Shown here in pieces: positions 15,608 through 22,940 of a DNA stretch of 23,783 nt. Below the pieces are notes generated by a model. That model made no database searches, had not been told where the DNA came from, and was given only the letters and a program-made list of their open reading frames with translations. This DNA is from JAFGPF01 sp964500415. GTDB taxonomy: Bacteria; Chloroflexota; Dehalococcoidia; Dehalococcoidales; RBG-16-60-22. A program made the translations under genes and the position numbers. The number at the start of each line of letters is the position of its first letter. Position 1 is the first letter of the stretch. Location of the stretch: positions 1-23,783 of the forward strand of contig CAZCOB010000029.1 of the NCBI GenBank assembly GCA_964500415.1, read 5' to 3'.

Positions 15608-15748
15608 ATGCAGGCATATTGCATGAAGTGCAGGAAGAAAGTAGAGATTAAAAATCCCAATTCGGTTACCCTCAAGAACGGACGCCCGGCGACTCAGGGT
15701 GTTTGCCCCGGCTGTGGCACCAAGGTATTTCGTATCGGCAAGGGTTAA
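15608..15748 (+). CDS. Small zinc-ribbon protein (DUF5679-like)
   Basis: 46 residues: MQAYCMKCRKKVEIKN at the start, CPGCGTKVFRIGKG at the end. Two CxxC knuckles (C5/C8 and C33/C36) about 25 residues apart make a one-domain zinc ribbon. Between them lie many Lys/Arg residues and the NGRPATQG turn found in the DUF5679 family. AAGGAGG precedes the ATG by eight bases, and a consensus promoter and a terminator bracket the gene, so it is a genuine, separately transcribed unit. The function of the family is not known; nucleic-acid binding is a fair guess from size and charge. Confidence 0.85.
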   Translation: MQAYCMKCRKKVEIKNPNSVTLKNGRPATQGVCPGCGTKVFRIGKG

Positions 15749-15921
15749 TATCACTGCGGCGCTCCTCCAATAACGATATTGTAACCGAAAACAGCATCAT
15801 TTTCGTAACTCCTGTATTGCAGGTTATCCGATAGCGGGGCTGCTATATCCGATAACTTATGTCCGGCTGTAATAGCGTTGCGCGAGTGTGGTAAACTGCA
15901 ATAGTAAACTGTGTTTTGAAT

Positions 15922-15958
15922 AAAAAAGGAAGGCATGGTACGGGCTGTGCCTTCTTTT
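15922..15958. terminator. Bidirectional terminator between zinc-ribbon gene and cysS
   Basis: An A-run and GGAAGGCA (to 15934) pair with TGCCTTCTTTT (15948-15958), one bulged G in the stem, loop of 13 nt. T-runs flank the stem in both directions, fitting its place between two convergent genes. Confidence 0.75.
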
Positions 15959-15986
15959 GTTAATTGAGAGTGTTTACTGGATTCCT

Positions 15987-16026
15987 GTCATTGCGAGTCC
16001 CGTTGAAGTCGGGACGAAGCAATCTC
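15987..16026. repeat. REP-like palindromic intergenic repeat
   Basis: The sequence opens GTCATTGCGAG and closes GACGAAGCAATCTC, with an inner inverted repeat GTCCCG / CGGGAC. This pattern (GTCATTGCGAG...GAAGCAATCTC) recurs as a scattered intergenic repeat in several bacterial genomes. It sits 12 bp past the cysS stop. A distant relative with the same outer design is at 23059-23107. Confidence 0.65.
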
Positions 16027-16038
16027 AAGCGGTATGTG

Positions 16039-17499
16039 TTACCTCTTCCTCTTCCAGACCGTCCCCTCCGGCTTGTCTTCCAGGGCTGTGCCGATTTCCC
16101 CCAGCTTTTTGCGTATTTCATCGGCCATCTGGAACTGCCTGGCTTTCCTGAGTTCTTTGCGGACTGATATCAGTAGCTTCATGATGGCGTCGGCATCGTC
16201 CGGCACACCGCCCGCCGCAATCCCTTCTATTCCTGCCGTTGTGATTTGTTCCTTTATGAATGTTGCCAGCTTTTTAAGCGACTCCGCATCCAGCGGTGCT
16301 TCCTCCGGCGCTTTGAAGGTCAGCCCCAGTATTCCACCCAGCTTTTTAAGTGTCTCGTGGGCTTGCTGCGTTTCCAGTCCCGCCTCGTCGGCGCGGTTTA
16401 TCTCTCTTACCAGGTCGAAGAGTGCGGCTATCGCCTGGGCGGTGTTGAAGTCGTCGTCCATCGCCTCGGTGAACCTCTGCCGGTAAATTTCCACGTTGAT
16501 ACCTTTCGCTCCCAACCGGCTCTTGCCTCCGCTCCCCGCTGCCTGCCGCAGTCTCTCGGCCCCCCGCTCCGCCGCCTCCAGAGCCTCTTCCGTGTAAGTA
16601 AGCGGGCTGCGGTAGTAGGAGCTTGATATAAAAATACGGATGGCGTCGGCGCTGTACTTTTTCAGGGCGTCCCGTATCGTTATCAGGTTCCCCAGACTCT
16701 TGCTCATCTTGTCGGTGCCCATCTGCAGCAGACCGTTATGCATCCAGTATTTCACAAAGGGTTTCTGGCCGGTAAAGCTCTCCGACTGTACGATCTCGTT
16801 CTCGTGGTGGGGAAAGACCAGGTCCTGCCCGCCGCCGTGGATGTCTATCGTCTCGCCGAGATACCGCAACGACATGGCGCTGCACTCGATGTGCCACCCC
16901 GGCCTGCCTTTGCCCCAGGGGCTGTCCCACGAAGGCTCGTCCGGCTTGGCCTCTTTCCACAGCACAAAGTCCATCGGGTCTTCCTTTTCCTCCCCGGTCT
17001 CAATACGCGCCCCGGCCATCATCTGTTCCAGGCTCCTTTTGGATAATTTGCCGTAGTCCGCCACGTTTCTGACCCGGAAATACACGTTCCCGCCGACCGC
17101 GTACGCGAAGCCTTTTTCGATGAGCCCCGCTACCATTTCGATTATCTTGGGGATTTCCTCGGTCGCCTTGGGGTAAATGTCCGCCCGCAGGATGTTCAGG
17201 TTGTCCATGTCCTCGAAGTATCTCTCCGTGTATTTATCCGTCAGTTCCTTAAGCGGTATGCCGAGTCGATTTGCCGTGGCGATGATATTGTCTTCCACGT
17301 CGGTGACGTTCTCCACGTGCTTGACCTTGTAGCCGCGATACTCAAGATACCGCCGGACGACGTCGAAGACGATATAGCTCATGGCGTGGCCGATGTGCGA
17401 ATCGCTGTAGGGGTTGATGCCGCAGACATACATCGTCACCACGTCGCCCCGGGGCTGAAATTCCTCCTTTTTACTGGAGAGAGTATTAAATACTTTCAT
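16039..17499 (-). CDS. cysS: Cysteinyl-tRNA synthetase
   Basis: 486 residues, full-length class I synthetase that joins Cys to tRNA-Cys. HIGH motif is H35-H38 (SDSHIGHAMSY) and KMSKS is K264-S268 (MGTDKMSKSLGN). The four zinc ligands expected for substrate Cys recognition are present: C26, C206 (GWHIECSAMS), H231 and E235 (PHHENEI). The segment after C26 reads GINPYSDS where GPTVYD is usual, a modest variation. The C-terminal DALR-type helical domain is complete. The ATG follows AAGGAATTAAG. It is the last gene of the minus-strand cluster and 18 bp downstream of the VOC-protein gene. A bidirectional terminator follows. Confidence 0.97.
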   Translation of the reverse strand: MKVFNTLSSKKEEFQPRGDVVTMYVCGINPYSDSHIGHAMSYIVFDVVRRYLEYRGYKVKHVENVTDVEDNIIATANRLGIPLKELTDKYTERYFEDMDNLNILRADIYPKATEEIPKIIEMVAGLIEKGFAYAVGGNVYFRVRNVADYGKLSKRSLEQMMAGARIETGEEKEDPMDFVLWKEAKPDEPSWDSPWGKGRPGWHIECSAMSLRYLGETIDIHGGGQDLVFPHHENEIVQSESFTGQKPFVKYWMHNGLLQMGTDKMSKSLGNLITIRDALKKYSADAIRIFISSSYYRSPLTYTEEALEAAERGAERLRQAAGSGGKSRLGAKGINVEIYRQRFTEAMDDDFNTAQAIAALFDLVREINRADEAGLETQQAHETLKKLGGILGLTFKAPEEAPLDAESLKKLATFIKEQITTAGIEGIAAGGVPDDADAIMKLLISVRKELRKARQFQMADEIRKKLGEIGTALEDKPEGTVWKRKR

Positions 17500-17517
17500 C
17501 TTAATTCCTTTTCGATA

Positions 17518-17901
17518 TCAGGATTTCCCCACCATGAACCCCCATGGAACTCCGAACCTGTCCCGGAACTCGACTACACACGGACTGTAAGATGTTTCCT
17601 CCATCGGAGATATTGTCTGGCTTCCTTCTTTCATTATCTCATATGCGTTTTTTAAATCTTCCACGGTGTCATAAATGACTATCAGCTCTACGGGGCTTCT
17701 TCCGGTGTCATTACTATTCGCACCGATGTCGTTTAGCATAACTCTTTGCCCGTGAATATAGAGTTCAGCGTGCATAATTCCTTTTTCAGGTTCGTTCTCA
17801 TCATGTCGAATAAGCACCTTGACCTCGGCGCCGAAAGCCTTGACGTATTGGGCGATTGCTTCTTCGCATTTACCGTTCAGATACAGATGCGGCACGAGCA
17901 T
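17518..17901 (-). CDS. VOC-superfamily protein (PhnB/glyoxalase-like)
   Basis: 127 residues. The N-terminus LVPHLYLNGKCEEAIAQYVKAFGAEV and the C-terminus FRDRFGVPWGFMVG are typical of the PhnB-like branch of the vicinal-oxygen-chelate fold (paired beta-alpha-beta-beta-beta modules). The middle has MHAELYIHGQRVMLND. Members are metal-binding or metal-free small-molecule enzymes and resistance proteins; nothing here fixes the substrate. Two bases separate the ispF stop from this ATG, so it is translationally coupled to isoprenoid genes on one side and cysS on the other. No functional link to either is evident. Confidence 0.8.
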   Translation of the reverse strand: MLVPHLYLNGKCEEAIAQYVKAFGAEVKVLIRHDENEPEKGIMHAELYIHGQRVMLNDIGANSNDTGRSPVELIVIYDTVEDLKNAYEIMKEGSQTISPMEETSYSPCVVEFRDRFGVPWGFMVGKS

Positions 17902-17903
17902 TA

Positions 17904-18380
17904 TTAAAGCTCCCCTTCTATTACAGCTACCGCCAACGCCGCGATGCCTTCACCCCGCCCGATTGCCCCCAGCCCGTTGTTGCTGCTGGCCTTGACGCTG
18001 ACCTGCCCCTTGTCGATGCCCAGCGTCCTGCTGAGCTGCTCGCGCATGGCGTCGATATGCTCGCGGAGTCGGGGTTTCTCGGCCACCACCGTGGCGTCGA
18101 TGTTGACTACCCGCCACCCCTTTTCCGCCAGCTTCCCCTTGACTTCTTCCAGCAGCGCGAGGCTGGAAATGCCTTTATACTGCGGTTCGCCCGACGGGAA
18201 ATGGCTGCCGATATCTCCCAGCGCCGCCGCCCCGAGCAGGGCGTCGATGACGGCATGGGTGAGGACGTCGGCATCGCTCCAGCCATCCAGGCCTTCGTCG
18301 AAGGGTAAGTGCACTCCCCCCAGCACCAGTTTCCGCCCCGGTACGAGGGGGTGTGCGTCGTAACCGATTCCTGTTCTCAT
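17904..18380 (-). CDS. ispF: 2-C-methyl-D-erythritol 2,4-cyclodiphosphate synthase
   Basis: 158 residues, full length. It makes the cyclic diphosphate of the MEP isoprenoid pathway. Zinc ligands D8, H10 (GYDAHPL) and H42 (SDADVLTHAVIDALLG) are present, as is DIGSHFP and the GRGEGIAA end motif. The segment that is usually TTTE near residue 132 in E. coli IspF reads SSNN here (S131-N134), so the metal-binding Glu of the enterobacterial enzyme is Asn. This may be a lineage variant. One base separates the ispD stop from this start, forming the classic ispDF pair. Confidence 0.95.
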   Translation of the reverse strand: MRTGIGYDAHPLVPGRKLVLGGVHLPFDEGLDGWSDADVLTHAVIDALLGAAALGDIGSHFPSGEPQYKGISSLALLEEVKGKLAEKGWRVVNIDATVVAEKPRLREHIDAMREQLSRTLGIDKGQVSVKASSNNGLGAIGRGEGIAALAVAVIEGEL

Positions 18381-18381
18381 A

Positions 18382-19071
18382 TTATTTCTCGTATTTCTTC
18401 AGCAAAATTTCCGCCAGGGTGAGGTCGTCCGGCGTGGTTATTTTTATATTATCATAAGAGCCTGTGTAGAGCTTAACTTTATGTCCCAGCCGCTCCACCA
18501 GCGAGGCGTCGTCGGTAACGTCGCGGGCGTCCTGCTGGTGGGCTATCTGGATGACATCGAAGCGGAAGACCTGCGGGGTCTGGACGGCCCGTAGATTTCG
18601 ACGTAGCGGCGTCTGGCGCACTATCTCGCCCTCCCCCACCACCTTGATGGTATCCGTCACCGCCACGGCCGCCGCTGCTGCTCCCGTTTCTTTAGCCGCC
18701 TCCAGCCCCCGCTCGATTAAGTCCGCCGTGACCAGCGGACGTGCCCCGTCATGAATTATCACCCAGTCGAAATTGTCAAGCCGTTTGAGTCCGGCGGCCA
18801 CCGAGTCCTGCCGCCGCTTACCGCCGAGGCAGATGTCGCTCACCTTCGACCATTCCTTGCCGACGACAAGCTGGCGGCATTGCTGCTCTTTTTCCCCACT
18901 CACCACCACCACTATCTGGTCCACGAGCTTACATTCCTGGAAGGGGCGCGTCGCCCTTAGCAGAACGGGCATACCGCCCAGCGGCGCAAAGACCTTGTCC
19001 ACGCCCCCCATCCTTTTCCCCTCCCCCGCCGCCACGATGATGGCGGCGACTTTTTGCTTTTTAGTGTTCAT
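18382..19071 (-). CDS. ispD: 2-C-methyl-D-erythritol 4-phosphate cytidylyltransferase
   Basis: 229 residues from the ATG at 19071 (a GTG at 19089 is possible and adds six residues). It couples MEP to CTP in the isoprenoid pathway. The nucleotide-binding start VAAIIVAAGEGKRMGGVDKVF is typical, as are GGKRRQDSVAAGL, the WVIIHDGARPLV motif, VTDTIK and the LRAVQTPQVFR strand. The C-terminus has VTDDASLVERLGHKVKLYTG and NIKITTPDDL. There is no clear Shine-Dalgarno before either start, and the stop of the AT-rich gene upstream lies within 8-10 bases. Translation may depend on coupling, or the native leader may have been replaced by the insert. Confidence 0.94.
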   Translation of the reverse strand: MNTKKQKVAAIIVAAGEGKRMGGVDKVFAPLGGMPVLLRATRPFQECKLVDQIVVVVSGEKEQQCRQLVVGKEWSKVSDICLGGKRRQDSVAAGLKRLDNFDWVIIHDGARPLVTADLIERGLEAAKETGAAAAAVAVTDTIKVVGEGEIVRQTPLRRNLRAVQTPQVFRFDVIQIAHQQDARDVTDDASLVERLGHKVKLYTGSYDNIKITTPDDLTLAEILLKKYEK

Positions 19072-19078
19072 AGTTGAT

Positions 19079-19630
19079 TTAATTGTCACTAGCCCATAAT
19101 GTAGGCTGTAAAATCAATTTAGATATATTAAGATCTTTTTCAAATTTATCAAGTGATTGCTGATCACATTTTTCAAGAAGTTTGGCCAAATCGTTATAAG
19201 AATCTATTTTGCATAAGGTTTTAGTTGGGGAGAAATAAACGACAACCTGTTTGTGTTCCCTCAACAAATTTATTATATTATTCAGTGTTCCTTTGCTTTT
19301 CGAATCCCATAACATTAATCCGTAATCGGCATCTTCTACCATTTTAAGGTCTTTGATTGAATAAAACCGGAAACTTGTGTCTTTTGATGATGTTTCTATA
19401 TATCTAACATGCCATTTACCTAAGTTATTCCTGCATCCGTTCTGCATACAATAAATAATTACATTGTTGTATTTCATTTTCATTAGGTAATTCTGCACCG
19501 CTTTATCTGCTCCATTAGCATCACCAACTAGCACAGTTAAACCCTTCTTTACTAGTCTATCTAGAATCTTAGTCACTTTTATATTTAGTCTCGATAATTT
19601 TCTAGAACCGCCTATAAATACTTTCGTCAT
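19079..19630 (-). CDS. SLOG-domain protein (DUF2493/YspA-like)
   Basis: 183 residues, strikingly AT-rich. The N-terminus KVFIGGSRKLSRLN and the loop VLVGDANGADKAVQNYL (residues 33-49) form the nucleotide-binding Rossmann-like core of the SLOG superfamily. CRNNLGKWHVRYIE and then DLKMVEDADYGLMLWDSKSKGT (94-115) continue the fold, as in DUF2493/YspA-type proteins. SLOG domains are thought to bind nucleotide-derived ligands and often appear in conflict or stress systems. The last 45 residues are a lysine-rich helical tail not seen in the core. Its ATG overlaps the stop of the phosphoribosyltransferase-like gene in an ATGA. The family call is from motifs only; a specific ligand or reaction cannot be given. 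Confidence 0.75.
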   Translation of the reverse strand: MTKVFIGGSRKLSRLNIKVTKILDRLVKKGLTVLVGDANGADKAVQNYLMKMKYNNVIIYCMQNGCRNNLGKWHVRYIETSSKDTSFRFYSIKDLKMVEDADYGLMLWDSKSKGTLNNIINLLREHKQVVVYFSPTKTLCKIDSYNDLAKLLEKCDQQSLDKFEKDLNISKLILQPTLWASDN

Positions 19631-20229
19631 CTCTTACTTCTCGTCTTAGTTAATGTCAATATATAAACACTATTAACTTTTCCTTTATTATACAGTACTT
19701 CAGTTATTATCTTGAGCGTCGCACCCGACCTGTAGAGATCATCAAAAAGTAGTATATTCTTATCTTTGATGCAATCATTTTGGATATCGAAAGCATCCTT
19801 AAGTATTCTCTTACGCTCTTCGTAATCAACTATCTCTTTCAATTCTTGGGTTGCCTTTATTTTAACTAAAGAATCAATACACATCGGTACATCTATAATA
19901 TCGCTTAACTTCTCGACTATCTCGATAACAGGTTGATATTCACGATTTAATTTAGACGGTGGAGCTGGCACTATGTAATCCAATGTATCCATTATTTTCC
20001 ATTTATTTTTAAGAAAATCAGTGATGGCATCCAAAATGTCTTTTAAAACTGATTTATCTTCCCTGTATTTCAATCTAAGAACTGATTCTCCTAATTCACT
20101 ATATTTTGTTTTAAAACGAGGATGTCCGAATTCATCGTCTCCTAGATATTCACTACTTGTTGTATGAATATCAAGAGCATATCCCTTTGTCCAATTTCCC
20201 TTGATTTCAATAGGGTTATAACTGATCAT
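19627..20229 (-). CDS. Phosphoribosyltransferase-like protein (ComF-related)
   Basis: 200 residues, same AT-rich composition as the gene after it. The PRPP-binding signature is ILLFDDLYRSGAT (residues 159-171), with D163 and D164 followed by the S/T-G-A-T loop. Upstream, YIVPAPPSKLNREYQPVIEI (85-104) and KIKATQELKEIVDYEERKRI (123-142) correspond to conserved parts of ComF-type phosphoribosyltransferases. ComF's zinc-finger N-terminus is absent; the first 60 residues are unrecognised and contain GNWTKGYALDIHT. GAGGT lies six bases before the ATG. It sits 8 bp downstream of the radA stop and overlaps the SLOG gene by 4 bp. Members of this fold make or break nucleotides using PRPP; the substrate is unknown. 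Confidence 0.75.
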   Translation of the reverse strand: MISYNPIEIKGNWTKGYALDIHTTSSEYLGDDEFGHPRFKTKYSELGESVLRLKYREDKSVLKDILDAITDFLKNKWKIMDTLDYIVPAPPSKLNREYQPVIEIVEKLSDIIDVPMCIDSLVKIKATQELKEIVDYEERKRILKDAFDIQNDCIKDKNILLFDDLYRSGATLKIITEVLYNKGKVNSVYILTLTKTRSKR

Positions 20230-20237
20230 TTTCTACC

Positions 20238-21665
20238 TCACCCCCCGTCTCCCCCTTTTTTAAAGGGGGAGACGGGGGGATTTTCTCCTCTCCCTCTCCC
20301 CACCAACCCCTCTTTTACCGCCTCCCGCAAACTCCCCACCGCTATTATCTGAATGTCTTTAGCGGAAGCGCTTTTAGCCCCCACCTTGGGTACTATGCAT
20401 CTCTTAAATCCCAGCCGCGCCGCTTCGTTCAGCCGCCTTTCCAGTTGCGACGCCGCTCTCAATTCCCCGCTCAGCCCCACCTCCCCCACCGCCGCCGTCT
20501 GCGGGGCAACCTCCATGTCGCGGTAGCTGGACGCAATCGCCAGCGCCATGCCTAGGTCGGCCGCCGGTTCGCCCACCCGCAGACCGCCGGTCACGTTCAC
20601 CATGATGTCCTGGTTCCCCAGCTTCAGACCCGCCCGCTTCGTCAGCACCGCCGTCACCAGCAGCAGCCGGTTGAAGTCCACGCCGTTGGCGGTACGCCGC
20701 GGCATCCCGAAAGCCGTGGTCGTCGTCAGCGCCTGTATCTCCAACAGCAGCGGCCGGCTCCCCTCTATCGTCGGCACCACCGCCGAGCCTATCGACTCCG
20801 CTCCCCGCTGGGATAAAAATGCCCGCGACGGGTTTTCCACCTCCATCATCCCCTGCTCCTTCATCTCGAAGACGCCTACCTCGTTGGTGGAGCCGTATCT
20901 ATTTTTGACGCAGCGCAGCAGCCGGTAGGCGCTGAAAGGCTCGCCTTCGAGGTACAGGACGACATCGACGATGTGCTCAAGCACGCGCGGCCCCGCGATG
21001 GCGCCCTCTTTGGTGACGTGCCCGGTGATAAAGACCGGCACGCCCTTGAATTTGGCCCATTGCATCAGCCGCATGGTGCACTCCCGCACCTGCCCGATGC
21101 TGCCCGCCGCCGACTCCATTCCCGCGTAGTAGGCCGTCTGGATGGAGTCGATGACGAGCAGCCCCGGCCCCACCTCCTCCGCCTGATTTAACACCGCTTC
21201 GAGGTCGGTCTCCGCCATGATGAACAGCCCCTCGCCCCCCAGCCCGAGCCGCTCCGCCCGGAGCTTTATCTGGTGCACCGTTTCCTCGCCGGTGACGTAC
21301 ACCACCCGACTGTGCTTGCTGGCCATGGACGCCGATGCCTGCAGTAAGAGCGTGGATTTCCCGATTCCCGGGTCGCCGCTGATGAGCACCAGCGAGCCGG
21401 CCACCAGCCCCCCGCCCAGCACCCGGTTGAACTCGGCCAGCGGTAATGGGGAGCGGTCGGCGGCTTCGATAACCACCTGCGAAAGCTCCTGCGGTGGGGA
21501 GAGGGGATTAAGCGGACGCGTTGCCGCGGCTGTCCTGACCGTCACCTCCACGAAGGTGTTCCACTGCTGGCAATCGGGGCAGCGCCCCAGCCATTTTGGG
21601 CTTTCCTTACCGCACTCCTGGCAGACGAACACGACTTTAGCGGATGATTTATCCGACTTGCTCAC
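20238..21665 (-). CDS. radA: DNA repair protein RadA, with a repeat-encoded C-terminal tail
   Basis: 475 residues. RadA is a RecA-like helicase that extends branches during recombination. The N-terminal zinc finger has C15, C18, C29, C32 (CQECGKESPKWLGRCPDC). Walker A is GDPGIGKST (97-105), Walker B VIDSIQT (171-177), and the RadA-specific KNRYGST is at 254-260. The Lon-protease-like domain follows (VNVTGGLRVGEPAADLGMALA). The last 19 residues (RGRGENPPVSPFKKGGDGG) come largely from the palindrome at 20241-20279, so the original stop has been lost or moved. The start is GTG at 21665 with no Shine-Dalgarno; a promoter lies so close that the mRNA would start at the GTG (see findings). It is probably first in the radA-PRTase-SLOG-ispDF-VOC-cysS cluster. 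Confidence 0.96.
   Translation of the reverse strand: MSKSDKSSAKVVFVCQECGKESPKWLGRCPDCQQWNTFVEVTVRTAAATRPLNPLSPPQELSQVVIEAADRSPLPLAEFNRVLGGGLVAGSLVLISGDPGIGKSTLLLQASASMASKHSRVVYVTGEETVHQIKLRAERLGLGGEGLFIMAETDLEAVLNQAEEVGPGLLVIDSIQTAYYAGMESAAGSIGQVRECTMRLMQWAKFKGVPVFITGHVTKEGAIAGPRVLEHIVDVVLYLEGEPFSAYRLLRCVKNRYGSTNEVGVFEMKEQGMMEVENPSRAFLSQRGAESIGSAVVPTIEGSRPLLLEIQALTTTTAFGMPRRTANGVDFNRLLLVTAVLTKRAGLKLGNQDIMVNVTGGLRVGEPAADLGMALAIASSYRDMEVAPQTAAVGEVGLSGELRAASQLERRLNEAARLGFKRCIVPKVGAKSASAKDIQIIAVGSLREAVKEGLVGRGRGENPPVSPFKKGGDGG
20241..20279. repeat. Perfect 18-bp palindrome inside the end of radA
   Basis: Arms 20241-20258 and 20262-20279 are fully complementary (CCCCCCGTCTCCCCCTTT and its complement) with a 3-nt loop. 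It belongs to the same CCCCCTTT...AAAGGGGG class as the repeats near 22994-23216. It encodes most of RadA's last residues, and the stop lies just past it. No U-run follows on the radA strand, so it is not a simple terminator. Confidence 0.85.
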
Positions 21666-21666
21666 A

Positions 21667-21705
21667 GAATGACTTTACAGGATTTAATCTAATTAGGCAA
21701 GAGAG
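21667..21705 (-). promoter_or_regulatory. radA promoter within 39-bp direct repeat, copy 1
   Basis: On the minus strand TTGCCT (21700-21695), 17-bp spacer, TAAAGT (21677-21672). A transcript would start about 7 bases on, at 21665, which is the first base of the radA GTG. The block 21667-21705 matches 22864-22902 at 34 of 39 positions. It overlaps the last codons of the serine hydrolase gene. Confidence 0.55.
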
Positions 21706-22838
21706 GCGTACAGAGCCTGAGCGATTCCCGCGCCGCGCATGTCTTCTAGACCGGCAGCCATCTTGTTCATGACGTAGCCCCAGCTCAGCCTGGCATCGAG
21801 GTCCATTATCATTTTTGAGCCGCCCCACCCTCCCCAGAAGAAGGCACGCGGGTTCGGGCTCATTGGCATTTCCTCGCTGTTTATTCCGAATCCCAGTGCG
21901 TAACGTGTGGGCCTGCCGATTACGAGGTCGGTGTCGTAGATTTGCTCCTCGATGGCTTTCTCGATGGTCGGCAAACCCATCAGGCGCACGCCGTCCACTT
22001 CGCCGCCGCAGGCCATGGCGGCTCCAACCCTTGCTAACGCGTGTGCGTTGCCGTGTCCGTTCGCCGCCGGTATTTCGGCGGCTCTCCAGGCTCTCTCCCG
22101 GGAGGCTTCGGCCGGCGCGGCGGGATTCATCATTACCTTTCCCGATACCGAATCTGGGTCGATTTCAACGTAGCCGGGATCGCCCGGTTTGATTACCGGC
22201 GGCGGAATCAATTCGCCGACTCGTGAATCGTGTTCTTCCGGGACCCCTATGTGAAAGTCGGCTCCGAGAGGTACGGCTACTTCGTCCCTGAAGAACGTGC
22301 CCAGGGTCTTGCCGGTGATGCGCCGTACCACTTCACCTACAAGGTAACCAAAGGTTAAGGCATGGTAACCGCAGTGCGTGCCGGGTTCCCACATGGGCTT
22401 CTGCTTTTCGAGCATTTTAATCATGCGGTCCCAGTCGTAAAGGGCTGCCACCGGAAACGGTTCGTCCCATCCGGCCAGCCCGGACTGGTGGCTTAAAAGG
22501 TATCGTACCGGTATTTTTTCTTTCCCGGCCTGCGCGAACTCCGGCCAGTATCTGGCTACCGGGGCATCCACATTGAGCTGCCCCCGGTCGATGAGCATGT
22601 GCGCGCAGATGGCCGTCATTACTTTAGTGGTCGAGTAGACATTGACGATGGTGTCTTTCTCCCATGGGCGTGTCTGTTTCTCATCGGCGTAACCGCCCCA
22701 GATATCCACCACGAACTTGCCGTCTACCGTTGCCGCGAATGAAGCGCCCACTTCCAGGTCGTCCTCGAAGTTTTTCCGGAACGCTTCCTTCACCGCAGCA
22801 AATTTCTCATCGCAATAACCCTGTACCTCTACTTCCAT
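21693..22838 (-). CDS. Serine hydrolase of the beta-lactamase/esterase (class C-like) family
   Basis: 381 residues. The Ser-x-x-Lys motif is S69-T-T-K72 (VYSTTKVM), preceded by the usual GASFAATVDGKFVVDIWGGYAD strand region. YLLSHQSGLAGWDEP follows, then Y158 in CGYHALTFGYLVGEVV, where the second Tyr of the active site sits. The third motif region is FFWGGWGGS. No N-terminal signal peptide is seen, so this is probably a cytoplasmic esterase or amidase like EstB rather than a secreted beta-lactamase. A consensus AAGGAGG precedes the ATG. It stands between two copies of a 39-bp promoter-bearing repeat, just upstream of radA. The substrate is unknown. Confidence 0.88.
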   Translation of the reverse strand: MEVEVQGYCDEKFAAVKEAFRKNFEDDLEVGASFAATVDGKFVVDIWGGYADEKQTRPWEKDTIVNVYSTTKVMTAICAHMLIDRGQLNVDAPVARYWPEFAQAGKEKIPVRYLLSHQSGLAGWDEPFPVAALYDWDRMIKMLEKQKPMWEPGTHCGYHALTFGYLVGEVVRRITGKTLGTFFRDEVAVPLGADFHIGVPEEHDSRVGELIPPPVIKPGDPGYVEIDPDSVSGKVMMNPAAPAEASRERAWRAAEIPAANGHGNAHALARVGAAMACGGEVDGVRLMGLPTIEKAIEEQIYDTDLVIGRPTRYALGFGINSEEMPMSPNPRAFFWGGWGGSKMIMDLDARLSWGYVMNKMAAGLEDMRGAGIAQALYASLA

Positions 22839-22863
22839 TGTTTACCTCCTTACTCGCTTAGAC

Positions 22864-22902
22864 GAATAACTATACAGGATTTTATATAATTTGGCAAGAG
22901 AG
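22864..22902 (-). promoter_or_regulatory. Serine hydrolase promoter within 39-bp direct repeat, copy 2
   Basis: On the minus strand TTGCCA (22897-22892), 17-bp spacer, TATAGT (22874-22869). Transcription would begin near 22862, leaving a leader of roughly 24 bases with AAGGAGG. It has the same design as the copy in front of radA but closer to consensus. Confidence 0.6.
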
Positions 22903-22940
22903 TTGTTAAAAACCATTATCCCACCTACCCCCTCGTTTTT

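Noticed and set aside
20241..20279. Palindrome as the terminator of radA
   Set aside because: No U-run on the radA strand, and the hairpin lies inside the coding frame before the stop.
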